A program made the position numbers and the translations under genes. From NCBI GenBank assembly GCA_023512255.1, contig JAILZY010000040.1:1-30961 (forward strand): DNA of 30,961 nucleotides. Direction: 5' to 3'. Below, piece by piece: positions 16,688 through 27,396 of this stretch. Every line of letters starts with the position of its first letter. Position 1 is the stretch's first letter. The stretch comes from a bacterium. Its GTDB lineage: Bacteria > SZUA-182 > DTGQ01. The notes under the pieces are model-generated. The model searched no databases. It saw only the letters and a list, made by a program, of their open reading frames with translations, and was not told the DNA's origin.

Positions 16688-17641
16688 TTAGTCCTCCCTA
16701 CGCAAAAATTTTCGCAGCTTTCGAAAGGCCGAGTCCTCAATCTGCCGAATCCTCTCCCGCGTTACCCCAAAAATATTTCCGATCTGCTCTAGGGTCATCC
16801 CTCCTCCTCCATCAAGACCAAATCGCAGTCGCATAATTTCGTGTTCATTTTCATTCAACAGACTGAGGAGGATAGAAATATATTTTTTCTGCTCAAGAAG
16901 ATCTATCGACTCATCCGGAGAGGGTATGGAGGTATCCTCCAAAAGGTCCCTGATAGGGGTATTCGCCCTTGTTTCCGAAAAAGCATCCAGCGAGATGCTC
17001 TTTTGCAGCAGATCATACAATTCCTTAATCTTGCTCAAAGGCATGTCCATTACCTGAGCTAGCTCTAAGCAGGTCGGATCCCTCCCAAGCTTTTGAGCCA
17101 TACCCCGCAGGACATGAACAAACCGATTAACCGTCTCCGCCACATTGATCGGCAGGCGAATCGTCCCCGAATGTTTGGCCAGGGATCGGATAATGGATTG
17201 CTTAATCCACCAGGTGGCGTAGGTACTGAATCGATAGCCTTTGTCCGGATTGTACCGCTCAACTGCTTTAATGAGCCCCAAATTCCCCTCCTCAATCAAA
17301 TCCGAGAGCGGCAACCCCCGATTCACATACCGCTTGGCGATACTGATAACCAGCCTAAGGTTTGCCTTGATCATTTCTGCGCGGGCTTCTAATTCTCCCT
17401 GACAGGCTCTCTTGGCCAGGAGAAACTCTTCTTCCGCAGTCAAAACATTCAGCCGGCTGACATCACTAAAGTAGCGCTGAACAGGATCAAAGTTATCTCT
17501 TCTCCTGCCGCCTCGCCTTGGCTCCTCAAGATACTCTCCATCATCGAAATGATCTTCCCGATCAGCGCACAGCTCCTCTTCTTCTCCGTCGAATTCAGAC
17601 AGGGTATCCTCGTTAAGGTCATCAGCAAAAAACTTTTCCAC
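16688..17641 (-). CDS. rpoS: RpoS-type RNA polymerase sigma factor (sigma-70 family group 2)
   Basis: This alternative sigma factor directs RNA polymerase to stationary-phase or stress promoters. After an acidic N-terminus of about 50 residues comes DPVQRYFSDVSRLNVLT (region 1.2). Region 2 follows with ANLRLVISIAKRYVNRGLPL, DLIEEGNLGLIKAVERY and the -10 recognition and melting segment YRFSTYATWWIKQSI. Region 3 has RLPINVAETVNRF. Region 4.2 has the helix-turn-helix MTLEQIGNIFGVTRERIRQIE. At 317 residues, without the large non-conserved insert of RpoD, it fits RpoS. Its position downstream of pcm supports this, since pcm-rpoS linkage is widespread. Start 17641 is GTG, with AAGGA about 10 nt upstream. 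A broken methyltransferase and a tRNA now lie between pcm and this gene. Another group 2 sigma factor is the main alternative. Confidence 0.9.
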   Translation of the reverse strand: MEKFFADDLNEDTLSEFDGEEEELCADREDHFDDGEYLEEPRRGGRRRDNFDPVQRYFSDVSRLNVLTAEEEFLLAKRACQGELEARAEMIKANLRLVISIAKRYVNRGLPLSDLIEEGNLGLIKAVERYNPDKGYRFSTYATWWIKQSIIRSLAKHSGTIRLPINVAETVNRFVHVLRGMAQKLGRDPTCLELAQVMDMPLSKIKELYDLLQKSISLDAFSETRANTPIRDLLEDTSIPSPDESIDLLEQKKYISILLSLLNENEHEIMRLRFGLDGGGGMTLEQIGNIFGVTRERIRQIEDSAFRKLRKFLRRED

Positions 17642-17841
17642 TCTGGTCTATCCTTCTTTCCTATAAAGATTTTGAACAATCGTGAACAATCGGATGGAAG
17701 ATCTGATCGCTTAAGATTTGATTCCTTAATAGTATTATCGACTAAGGCGGGCAAGAAATCGGATCATAACAAAGTGCAATCCCTTTATCTTTCGGAGGCC
17801 GCCAATTTTAATCAGGCCCAAGAGCAGGGCACAGCACTCTT

Positions 17842-18227
17842 TTAAGAGCGAGAGATCAGAAAGCTTTTTATTCTCTTTCTAGCCAAATTGACATATTCGG
17901 GATTTATCTCATATCCCACATAGTGTCTATCAGCCTTGATAGCCGCGATCGCCGTCTGGCCACTCCCCATAAATGGGTCTAAGATTACCTCTCCTCGAAA
18001 AGAGTAGCTCGAGCCATATTTTCGCTCGATCCGCACAGGACCTTATCCAAAAATTCCGCCGGCACAGGATGCTCATGATAGTTCGCCGGCTCCTCCTCGG
18101 CCGACAGCCCCTCATAGAGCCAGCTCGCATAAAATGAGCCAGATGCCCTCAAGGTCATAAATACCTTACCTTGCTCTTCTCCCCTCCGGGAGGCCATAAT
18201 CAGAGCACAAGATATAAGATGATCCAA
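17842..18227 (-). pseudogene. Remnant of a second DNA methyltransferase (N-truncated, frameshifted)
   Basis: The C-terminal part (18036-17842) has the SAM motif ILDPFMGSGQTAIAA and HYVGYEINPEYVNLARKRI, typical of N4-C/N6-A DNA methyltransferases. The upstream part, in another frame (18227 to about 18040), reads PANYHEHPVPAEFLDKVL, the usual stretch before that motif. Restoring one G near 18036 (CTG-GTG-CGG) would join the frames as DKVLVRIERKYGSSYSFRGEVILDPF (26 residues, given here in two pieces: DKVLVRIERKYG and SSYSFRGEVILDPF). The N-terminal half with the SPPY motif is missing: coding similarity begins within about 60 bp of the 3' end of tRNA-Pro(CGG). The remnant looks like the residue of an inserted and decayed cassette between pcm and the sigma factor gene. 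The last part could still make a short peptide from GTG 18036, but a functional enzyme is excluded. Confidence 0.82.
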
Positions 18228-18289
18228 TCAAAATAGCCCAACAGGAGCTTTCTCAAAACTCTTCAAGGAGAGCTTAAACACTGAGGTGA

Positions 18290-18364
<75 letters not shown>

Positions 18365-18519
18365 ATCTTCTTAAGAAGCTATTAAGAACCTATCCAACCT
18401 TCCCTAATCAAGGTGCGAATAATCTTACCTCAATACTTGGGAGGTTTTGGGGGGATGTTTATCAGCCGCTCTAAATAAAATAGAGGAATAAAGCCTACCA
18501 GAAATAAAAAATTTTCTCA

Positions 18520-18561
18520 AGTATTATTTAAAGAGTATTATTTAAAGAGTATCATTTAAAG
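18520..18561. repeat. 14-bp tandem repeat, three units
   Basis: AGTATTATTTAAAG occurs at 18520-18533 and 18534-18547, and with one change (ATC for ATT) at 18548-18561. It lies in the non-coding gap downstream of pcm. The units have no spacers, so this is a simple tandem repeat and not a CRISPR. Confidence 0.9.
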
Positions 18562-18640
18562 CCACCTTTGAGCTTATCCCGGAATTTACCTCGCTTCTTG
18601 GCCACAAGGCCCAACCTCTTGGTACACACACCGCTCCCCC

Positions 18641-19318
18641 CTACTCACTCCATCCGTATTCGCCAATCAGTTTTACGAACGAGCAATGGAGCCTCTCTTC
18701 CTCGATAAGCTGCCCGCTCTTTTTATAAACTACCCGCAAGGTCTGGGACTTTTCCCCTCCCACAGGGGCGACCATCCGCCCTCCCTCATCGAGCTGCTCG
18801 AGCAGGATAAGGGGAAGGCTAGGCACTGAGGCCGAAATAATAATCCCATCAAACGGGGCCTTCTCTGGCCACCCTCGGCTGCCATCACCGACCATGATCT
18901 GAAAATTATGATACCCAAGCTGCTCAAGAAGCCTTTGCGCCTTCTGGGCCAAGGGTCTGATCCGCTCAATAGAGTATACCTTCTGACAGAGCTGAGCCAA
19001 GAGCGCAGTCTGATACCCTGATCCAGTCCCAATCTCAAGCACTCGCGATTTTTTGCTCACCTCTAGGGCTTCAAGCATGTAGGCAACTATATAGGGCTGG
19101 GAAATAGTCTGTTTTTCTCCAATGGGCAGAGGATGATCTGCATAGGCACGCGGGGCAAATACCTCTTCCACAAATAGATGCCGTGGAACCTTGCCCATAG
19201 CCTCAAGGACCCGCTCATCCTTGATCCCCCTGGCTATCAACTGCTCCCGAACCATTCTCTCCCGCTGAATCTGATAATCCACAAGTTTTTCTCTTCCCCC
19301 GGTCAATTTTTTAAGCAT
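18641..19318 (-). CDS. pcm: Protein-L-isoaspartate O-methyltransferase
   Basis: This enzyme repairs age-damaged proteins by methylating L-isoaspartyl residues with SAM. Visible features in order: RERMVREQLIARGIKDERVLEAM, split here as RERMVREQLIARGI then KDERVLEAM; the substrate motif IGEKQTISQPYIVAYM; the SAM motif VLEIGTGSGYQTALLAQL (about 93-110); and a late GGRMVAPVG block. Start 19318 (MLKKLTGG) overlaps the stop of the upstream FAD gene by 8 nt, implying translational coupling. A frame extension to 19357 would overlap more, and an internal ATG (MVREQ) with GGGAGAG upstream is another candidate. At 225 residues it is close to the family norm of about 210. Its position between the MerR/tRNA-Pro group and the RpoS gene matches the conserved surE-pcm-rpoS type of neighbourhood, although surE is absent. 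Confidence 0.95.
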   Translation of the reverse strand: MLKKLTGGREKLVDYQIQRERMVREQLIARGIKDERVLEAMGKVPRHLFVEEVFAPRAYADHPLPIGEKQTISQPYIVAYMLEALEVSKKSRVLEIGTGSGYQTALLAQLCQKVYSIERIRPLAQKAQRLLEQLGYHNFQIMVGDGSRGWPEKAPFDGIIISASVPSLPLILLEQLDEGGRMVAPVGGEKSQTLRVVYKKSGQLIEEERLHCSFVKLIGEYGWSE

Positions 19319-20714
19319 TGCCCGTGATTTTTCGCTCAATACTGCGAGCAGCCACAACTCCTGAGATCGAGGCCTGCATCAGCCCCCGGGTCAGACCCGC
19401 CCCATCCCCGATGGCATAAAGGTTACGAATAGCGGTTTCAAAAGAATTTGATAGCTCTAAACGCAGAGAATAAAATTTGACTTCAAGGCCATAGAGGAGA
19501 GTATGCCGTGAATTGATCCCTGGAGCAAGATTATTCATCGCCTCCAGCATCTCAACAATATTGGATAGATACCGATACGGCAGGGCAAAGCTTAGATCCC
19601 CAGGCGTTGCCTCCGGCAGAGTAGGCACAATCACATTTCTCTTTATCCGCTCCGGAGTCGAGCGCCTGCCCATTAAAAGGTCTCCAAGCCGCTGGACAAT
19701 GACTCCGCCGCTCAAAAAATTGGCTAACCGGGCCAGATAGCGACCATACGATATCGGACGATCAAAGGGTTCGGTAAATTTCGTGCTGACCAGGATAGCA
19801 AAATTCGTATTTTCCGTTTTGCTCTTGGCATAGCTGTGCCCATTAACCAAGTGAACCCCTTGGCAATACTCCATAACTACCCTACCATAGGGATTCATAC
19901 AGAAGGTTCGCACCCGATCATCAAACCGCCGGCTGTGAAAAATGAGTTTCGGCTCATAGGTAATCTGGGTAAGCGGCTCGAGAACAGCAGCCGGCACCTC
20001 CACCCGAACCCCAATGTCCACAGGATTTTTCATGGTAGCAAGCTTAAGCCGATCAGCCTCTCTCTTGAGCCAATTTGCTCCTACCCGGCCTGGGGCCACA
20101 ACGACAAAATCGGAAAAGATCTGCTCTCCGGCCGCGGTCCGAACCCCGGCTGCGTATCCATCCCGAACCAAAATCTCCTGCACAGGCGTAGAAAAGAGCA
20201 TATCCACACCAGAGTCTAGATGCTGCCGAAAAGCTTTGAGAATTTCAAGGCACTGATCAGTACCCATGTGTCGGATGCGGGAGGGGATTAAAGTCAAATT
20301 GTGAAGCGAAGCCTTTCGCTGAAGTTGAACAATGGCCTCGGTATCGGTGCCGTAAACGTATTTCGGAGCGCCAAACTGACAATAGAGCTGATCCACATAC
20401 TCGATCAGCTCTCGGAGCTCCTCTGCAGGCAGATACTCATCCAGAAATCCTCCAACATCCGAGGACAGAGTCAATTTTCCGTCACTGTAGGCACCTGCCC
20501 CACCCCAGCCAGAGAGCAAAGCGCAGGGTTGGCACCGATTGCAGGTGATCTTCTCCTCAGCAGCCAGACACTGCCGCTGGTTAATGTCCAGCCCCTGCTC
20601 GACCATCAAAATCCTGACTCCACTCTTGCGCCGAATTAACTCAAGAGCGGTAAAGATGGCTGCCGGTCCAGTACCGATGATAATAACGTCGTACTTTCTG
20701 CCACCGTTAGACAT
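19311..20714 (-). CDS. FAD-dependent oxidoreductase with CxxCxxC motif (COG2509-type)
   Basis: This is a predicted soluble flavoprotein dehydrogenase of uncharacterised substrate. The N-terminal dinucleotide-binding fold has DVIIIGTGPAAIFTALEL (about residues 9-26). Cysteines 58, 61 and 64 (CNRCQPC) are followed by GWGGAGAYSDGKLTLS. A second FAD motif, NLYAIGDGAGLTRGLMQA, lies near the C-terminus. This pattern matches the family annotated as 'uncharacterised FAD-dependent dehydrogenases', related to geranylgeranyl-reductase/HI0933-like flavoproteins. The cysteine cluster could hold metal or act in redox chemistry; that is an inference. Length 467 is normal. It is translationally coupled to pcm by an 8-nt overlap and follows a strong terminator, so it likely has its own promoter in 20715-20800. 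It sits where surE is often found. Confidence 0.85.
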   Translation of the reverse strand: MSNGGRKYDVIIIGTGPAAIFTALELIRRKSGVRILMVEQGLDINQRQCLAAEEKITCNRCQPCALLSGWGGAGAYSDGKLTLSSDVGGFLDEYLPAEELRELIEYVDQLYCQFGAPKYVYGTDTEAIVQLQRKASLHNLTLIPSRIRHMGTDQCLEILKAFRQHLDSGVDMLFSTPVQEILVRDGYAAGVRTAAGEQIFSDFVVVAPGRVGANWLKREADRLKLATMKNPVDIGVRVEVPAAVLEPLTQITYEPKLIFHSRRFDDRVRTFCMNPYGRVVMEYCQGVHLVNGHSYAKSKTENTNFAILVSTKFTEPFDRPISYGRYLARLANFLSGGVIVQRLGDLLMGRRSTPERIKRNVIVPTLPEATPGDLSFALPYRYLSNIVEMLEAMNNLAPGINSRHTLLYGLEVKFYSLRLELSNSFETAIRNLYAIGDGAGLTRGLMQASISGVVAARSIERKITGNA

Positions 20715-20803
20715 TGGAAAGATCCACCCCTTCTCTTCCCACTTTCTTACTCTTAGCGCTCTCCAAAAACTTCCTCATAAAGCGCCAAAAACTTACTCTA
20801 TTT

Positions 20804-20841
20804 CCAAAAAACAGAAGGGACATGATCCATGTCCCTTCTGT
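20804..20841 (-). terminator. Rho-independent terminator after MerR / tRNA-Pro(GGG)
   Basis: A 14-bp perfect stem (ACAGAAGGGACATG at 20811-20824 and its complement at 20828-20841, loop ATC) is followed on the minus strand by six T and GG. This is a textbook intrinsic terminator ending transcription from the MerR gene and tRNA, and isolating the downstream FAD-pcm pair. Confidence 0.88.
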
Positions 20842-20950
20842 CTAATTAATGATAATCATTATGTATAACTAAGTTATGGATAATTAATATAAACTTATAA
20901 AAACACAAACTAACATAAAAATAAAAACATAAACTAACATAAAAACCTGA

Positions 20951-21026
<76 letters not shown>

Positions 21027-21049
21027 ATAATCTACTAATCAATGGTCCA

Positions 21050-21460
21050 CTAGCTTGGATAACTTTCCAAAAAGTGTTTGATTTCTATAAGCTTTTTTTT
21101 ATGCCTATGCAATATTTCCTGAATCTGCCCCAATTCCGCCACAGGCTCTGATTTTCTAGCTTCACGCCGATCTAACTCCAGGCGCCTTCTGGCCCCTGGA
21201 ATCGTATATAGCTCCTCATATAATAATTCCTTGATCCTCTGCAAGATCAGAATATCCTTTTTTCGGTAAACCCGCTGGCCAGTTTCATTTTTTGAAGGCC
21301 GCAGCTGCTTAAACTCCGATTCCCAATACCGAATGACGAAAGGCTTAAGACCAAGAATCTGACTAACCTCTCCAATCTTATAAAACATCTTATCCGGCAA
21401 TTCCACTGTCTTCTGCTCCGGCTGTCTTTCGCCGGTTTTCCCTGCTCCTTCTTCCTTCAT
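21050..21460 (-). CDS. MerR-family transcriptional regulator
   Basis: This is a DNA-binding regulator of the MerR fold. A winged helix-turn-helix starts at [26 protein letters not shown] (given in two parts: [26 protein letters not shown]) at about residues 25-50, followed by [21 protein letters not shown] and a C-terminal coiled coil (about 95-135). No cysteine effector site of the metal-sensing members is visible, so it belongs to the short single-domain MerR-type proteins whose ligand is unknown. The 24-residue charged N-terminal tail is outside the domain; a start at the internal Met25 is possible but lacks a ribosome site. It lies 60 bp after the SPOR gene and 25 bp before tRNA-Pro(GGG). 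A MerR gene next to tRNA-Pro upstream of the pcm/rpoS group is, from memory, also seen in Geobacter-type genomes. Confidence 0.88.
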   Translation of the reverse strand: MKEEGAGKTGERQPEQKTVELPDKMFYKIGEVSQILGLKPFVIRYWESEFKQLRPSKNETGQRVYRKKDILILQRIKELLYEELYTIPGARRRLELDRREARKSEPVAELGQIQEILHRHKKKLIEIKHFLESYPS

Positions 21461-21520
21461 AATTTCTTTTTTTCGCTATACGCTATTTTTATCTTTCGCC
21501 ATCCGCACTCCGGCTCAAGA

Positions 21521-22555
21521 TTAATCGTCCGCCCCGGAAGCCGCAACAGCCACAGCCATAGGAAAGCCTTTTAGATTAAGCTGCTTTTGCTCCTCCAAGG
21601 CTTCCTCAAAGCTACGGTATCGACCCACAAAGACGGAGTAAAATATCACCTCAGTTTTTTCCTGTAATATATTACCAGAATATCCTTTATGTTTCAAACT
21701 TTTTAAAAGGTTTTTTGCACTTTCAAGATAATAACATGAACCTGCTCGAATAATATATTGATTTTTTTGATTTTTTTGAAGATAAACCGAAAATCCATCC
21801 TCCTTGAGCCGCCTTATCATCTCCTGACTGCCCACATCCTGACTAGCCGGGCCACCTGTCGCGGCCAGATAGACATTATTCATCATCGCAAAGCCCGGCT
21901 CTCGCACAACCTTTGGCGAATAGCTCATCCGGGCAAGAGATAAAGCCACCTTTTCCGCATCATCCTTAATTACGCTGGAATACACCCTCACTGAATACCC
22001 GGAGGCCACCGCGGCTATCTCACCTTCCTTATCCGCCCCTCCCTTGGGCCGCGGCGCTCTTTCGCCCTGCTCTGAGCTTAGTGCGCTCTCACCTTCCTTA
22101 TCGGCCTGTGGCAGCGGCTTCACCAGAGCATTCTCCTCACTTGGAACTGCCCCCTGCCTGGGGCCTCCTTGAGAGGGCAAGCCCCCCTCATCATGGTGAG
22201 GCTCATCCTGACGTGTATTGCTGAGACCGACAGAGGGGCCATCCTCTGCCGTCAGCTGCCCCTCTGCCTGAGTCGGTGGTCCATCTGCCTGAGGGGAGGT
22301 TTCTGATTCTGTCTGCTTGCCGGAAAATTCTATCCGCTTGTCGGAAAACTGTTTAGCTATCATTTTATCTATATCTATATATGGATGCGGTCCTGAACCT
22401 AAATGTCTCACTATCACCCCCAGCAAAAACAAAAATAGAGCCACCACCCCGCCCAGGATGAGAAAATTTTTCCACCAATGGCGGAAATTTCTCCCCCAAT
22501 GGCTATTACTATCGGCTCTATGTCGCGCTGAGGGAGAAAAATTAACATTTTTCAT
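21521..22555 (-). CDS. Inner-membrane protein with periplasmic SPOR domain(s)
   Basis: This 344-residue bitopic protein has a short basic cytoplasmic tail, one transmembrane helix (about 30-50, FLILGGVVALFLFLLGVIV), a long low-complexity Gly/Gln/Glu/Pro-rich linker (about 60-185), and a C-terminal region (about 190-342) with SPOR-type repeats. The repeats are SVRVYSSVIKDDAEKVALSL, then NQYIIRAGSCYYLESAKNLL and VFYSVFVGRY-like stretches (sequence VIFYSVFVGRYRSFEEAL). SPOR domains bind denuded peptidoglycan glycan strands, often at the division septum. Two consecutive SPOR-like units seem present, the first degenerate. It starts 21 bp after kdsC with no strong ribosome site and appears to be the last gene of the pyrG-kds operon, where many bacteria carry lptC. 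It is not LptC: the length, linker and C-terminal domain differ. The exact role is unknown. Confidence 0.85.
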   Translation of the reverse strand: MKNVNFSPSARHRADSNSHWGRNFRHWWKNFLILGGVVALFLFLLGVIVRHLGSGPHPYIDIDKMIAKQFSDKRIEFSGKQTESETSPQADGPPTQAEGQLTAEDGPSVGLSNTRQDEPHHDEGGLPSQGGPRQGAVPSEENALVKPLPQADKEGESALSSEQGERAPRPKGGADKEGEIAAVASGYSVRVYSSVIKDDAEKVALSLARMSYSPKVVREPGFAMMNNVYLAATGGPASQDVGSQEMIRRLKEDGFSVYLQKNQKNQYIIRAGSCYYLESAKNLLKSLKHKGYSGNILQEKTEVIFYSVFVGRYRSFEEALEEQKQLNLKGFPMAVAVAASGADD

Positions 22556-22576
22556 GGCTCGAAACCAAAAGTATTT

Positions 22577-23116
22577 TTAGCAGAAGACCGAGATCGCCTT
22601 CTGGTAAAGATCCTGAGCATACAGGATATGATCGATAACCTCCCGCACCGCGCCGCGACCTCCTGGTGAGGCGGTAACATAATGGGCGATCTGCTTGACC
22701 TCCTCCACTGCATCAGCCACGGCCACAGCCAGCCCAGCCTCAAGCATAACAGGCAAGTCATTGACATCATCCCCAATATAGCAGACCTGCTCTCGTCCCA
22801 GAGCATATTTTCCCAGAAGATGGGAAAATGGCTCCCGTTTTCTGCTAACTCCCTGATACACATCCTCAAGGTGCAACTCAGCAGCCCTTCTGGCCACCAC
22901 TGCTGACTCTCGTCCGCTGATCAGGGCCACCTTCAATCCAGCCTGCAGGGCCAGGGTTATACCCATACCATCCTTGATGCTAAATGAGCGGACCTCTCCA
23001 TCTTGCTCGGTGTAAATGAGTCTGCTTTCGGCCAAAACTCCATCTACATCCATAGCTATCAGACGGATTCTTCTGCCTCTGGCCACAAGTTCTTCATCCA
23101 GAGTTGTATTTGGCAT
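22577..23116 (-). CDS. kdsC: 3-deoxy-D-manno-octulosonate 8-phosphate phosphatase
   Basis: This enzyme hydrolyses KDO-8-phosphate to KDO and phosphate. It is a HAD-superfamily enzyme of the C0 subtype without a cap domain, acting as a tetramer. The nucleophile motif is AMDVDGVLAES (Asp23 and Asp25), motif II is LISGRES, the lysine is in the VSRKREPF region, and motif III is CYIGDDVNDLPVM. Length 179 is typical. Its ATG overlaps the kdsD stop as TAATG, so translation is coupled. It belongs to the pyrG-kdsA-kdsD-kdsC operon supplying CMP-KDO precursors. Confidence 0.96.
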   Translation of the reverse strand: MPNTTLDEELVARGRRIRLIAMDVDGVLAESRLIYTEQDGEVRSFSIKDGMGITLALQAGLKVALISGRESAVVARRAAELHLEDVYQGVSRKREPFSHLLGKYALGREQVCYIGDDVNDLPVMLEAGLAVAVADAVEEVKQIAHYVTASPGGRGAVREVIDHILYAQDLYQKAISVFC

Positions 23117-24087
23117 TAGACTACCCCTGCTTTCAGAAGATCGTGTAGGTGAATGACCCCGATCGGCTTTCTCCCCTGGTCCGCAATCAAAAGAGAGGTG
23201 ATAGAATAACTCTCCATGACCTGCACTGCCTGAGCGGCCAGAGAATCAGCATCAATCATCTTGGGATTCGGGGTCATGCACTGGCCCACTGGTTTGGTGA
23301 GAAAGCCGATGTCCCTCTCAAGCAGGCGCCGCAGGTCTCCATCGGTAATTATTCCGCTAACCTCGCCCTGCTGATTGACTACGCAGGTCATCCCCAGACG
23401 CTTGCTGGAAATCTCATAAATTGCTTCCTTCATCGGCTGCCACTCTCCCACGATTGGCATCTGACTCCCCGAATGCATCAGGTCCCTGACCTTCAGCAGC
23501 CGCCGGCCTAACTTCCCCCCAGGGTGAAACTGAGCAAATTCCTCGGCCCGAAATCCCCGCTTACGGATCAGGGCCATAGCCAGAGCATCCCCCAGGACCA
23601 GAGCCACCGTGGTGCTGGCCGTAGGAGCAAGATTCAGCGGGCAGGCCTCCTCCTCGACCTCAGCCCGCAGAACAACATCACTGAATCGGGCCAGGGTAGA
23701 GTTTGGATTTCCAGTAATGGAAATCAGTTTAATCATAAACCGCTGAAGGAAAGGGATCAATTGTTTTATTTCACTCGTCTCTCCGCTGTTTGAAATAGCC
23801 AGCACCACATCCCCCGGCACGACCATCCCCAAGTCTCCGTGAATAGCGTCAGCAGGATGCATGAAAAAAGAAGGGGTACCGGTGCTTGAGAGAGTAGCGG
23901 CAATTTTCTTGCATATCAAACCTGATTTGCCCATACCAGTGGTTACCACACGTCCACTGCATTGATAGAGCAGCTCTACAGCCTGAACGAATTCCTCCCC
24001 GAGGTGCTCCTCAAGCTTTAGAATTGAGGCCGCCTCTTTTCTCAAAACTTCCTTGCCCTGCTTTAAAATAATTTCTCGATCAATCAT
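23116..24087 (-). CDS. kdsD: D-arabinose 5-phosphate isomerase
   Basis: This enzyme interconverts D-ribulose 5-phosphate and D-arabinose 5-phosphate, the sugar input of KDO synthesis. The N-terminal SIS domain has VVTTGMGKSGLICKKIAATLSSTGTP (quoted here as VVTTGMGKSGLICKK and ATLSSTGTP), the active-site region HPADAIHGDLGMV and SNSGETSEI. Two CBS domains follow (about 205-323: RDLMHSG, ISSKRLGMTCVV, GIITDGDLRR, and then the CMTPNP pair). At 323 residues it is full length. It starts 32 bp after kdsA and overlaps kdsC by one base. No good ribosome site is seen, so coupling with kdsA is likely. Confidence 0.96.
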   Translation of the reverse strand: MIDREIILKQGKEVLRKEAASILKLEEHLGEEFVQAVELLYQCSGRVVTTGMGKSGLICKKIAATLSSTGTPSFFMHPADAIHGDLGMVVPGDVVLAISNSGETSEIKQLIPFLQRFMIKLISITGNPNSTLARFSDVVLRAEVEEEACPLNLAPTASTTVALVLGDALAMALIRKRGFRAEEFAQFHPGGKLGRRLLKVRDLMHSGSQMPIVGEWQPMKEAIYEISSKRLGMTCVVNQQGEVSGIITDGDLRRLLERDIGFLTKPVGQCMTPNPKMIDADSLAAQAVQVMESYSITSLLIADQGRKPIGVIHLHDLLKAGVV

Positions 24088-24119
24088 ATTTTTGACTCGC
24101 TTTTACGTGACTGCTCCTG

Positions 24120-26578
<2,459 letters not shown>

Positions 26579-26605
26579 TTAAAGACCTTGCCCGTACAGA
26601 AGGCT

Positions 26606-26634
26606 ATTATAATTAACAATTGGTCTAATTTCAA
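26606..26634 (-). promoter_or_regulatory. Sigma-70-type promoter of the pyrG-kds operon
   Basis: The minus strand reads TTGAAA, exactly 17 nt, then TATAAT (the -10 lies at 26606-26611, the -35 at 26629-26634). Transcription would begin near 26598, giving a leader of about 38 nt before the pyrG ATG at 26560. The leader is too short for a classic CTP-sensing attenuator hairpin, and none is seen. Confidence 0.85.
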
Positions 26635-26640
26635 GCCATT

Positions 26641-27396
26641 TAATTAGTAAGGACGGGCTTGAAAAACACAAGAGGTTGACTTGGCAAAAAGAAACTTTTC
26701 GAATCCACCCTCTCCTGCCCTTTGTGAAAAATTTTTCATAAACATCAACTCCTTCAAAAGGATAACCTTAAACCAATAAATTCTGCAGAGTATGAAAAAT
26801 TTTGCAAATAAGGAGCTTCTCCAAAGCTCAGGGCCAGAGCATCAAACAAAAACTCTCTTCAAGTTTTACTTTTAAAAACACCAAATTATTCAAATAAATA
26901 TCTAGTAAATATCTATATGTAAATTAAAAGTACTCATTTATCCTAAAATTTTTAGCTTGGCATGGGTATTGCTAGAAATTAAAGAAGAATTATTATTTTT
27001 CTATAACTTGGCTTCAATATAATACACCATAATACACCTGGTTATTTAAGGAGGTAAGGCCTCAACCAAAAGAGCAGGATTAAGCTTATAAATCCACAGT
27101 TCCCCGAGAAAATTCTGAAAAATCGCCTTGAAATCCAAATGCAGTCAGAACTACTGATTCGCCTGTAGTTTTTCTAAATCGCTTCTTATTGCTATCAAAG
27201 AAAAAATTGAACCAACCAAATCTGGGTTTAAACAAGGCCATAAGCTATTCTAAGGAGGTGAGAGCTGGAAGAATAAAAGAATATTATCTTTTATTACCTT
27301 AGCCGGAGCAGCGAATGTCTCGGAAAATGTCTTGGTAAGGAGCTGTTTTTCTCAAAAGTCGGGTTAAAATGTAATACCAATGAGGAGGTATGTGAG
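26641..27396 (+). other. Long leader/intergenic region upstream of the Gly/Tyr repeat gene
   Basis: 756 bp without a convincing gene. It contains a sigma-54-like promoter at 26957. Downstream of it are two strong ribosome-site strings without long frames (AAGGAGGTAAG near 27050, AAGGAGGTGAG near 27252; the latter could serve a 14-codon GTG-initiated peptide). There is also a hairpin AACTAC/GTAGTT followed by TTTCT (27149-27174) that could end a small RNA or attenuate. If the promoter is used, the transcript leader before ATG 27397 is about 410 nt. Confidence 0.5.
26957..26973 (+). promoter_or_regulatory. Sigma-54 (RpoN)-type -24/-12 promoter, near consensus
   Basis: TTGGCATGGGTATTGCT matches YTGGCACGRNNNTTGCW at every defined position except the seventh base (T for C), with exact GG-to-GC spacing. 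It points toward the secreted Gly/Tyr/Leu repeat protein at 27397. RpoN-dependent promoters need an enhancer-binding activator; no such gene or binding site was identified in the window. Confidence 0.72.

Noticed and set aside
19513-19740. Plus-strand frames opposite the FAD gene
   Set aside because: Shadows of the minus-strand coding sequence without ribosome sites or motifs.
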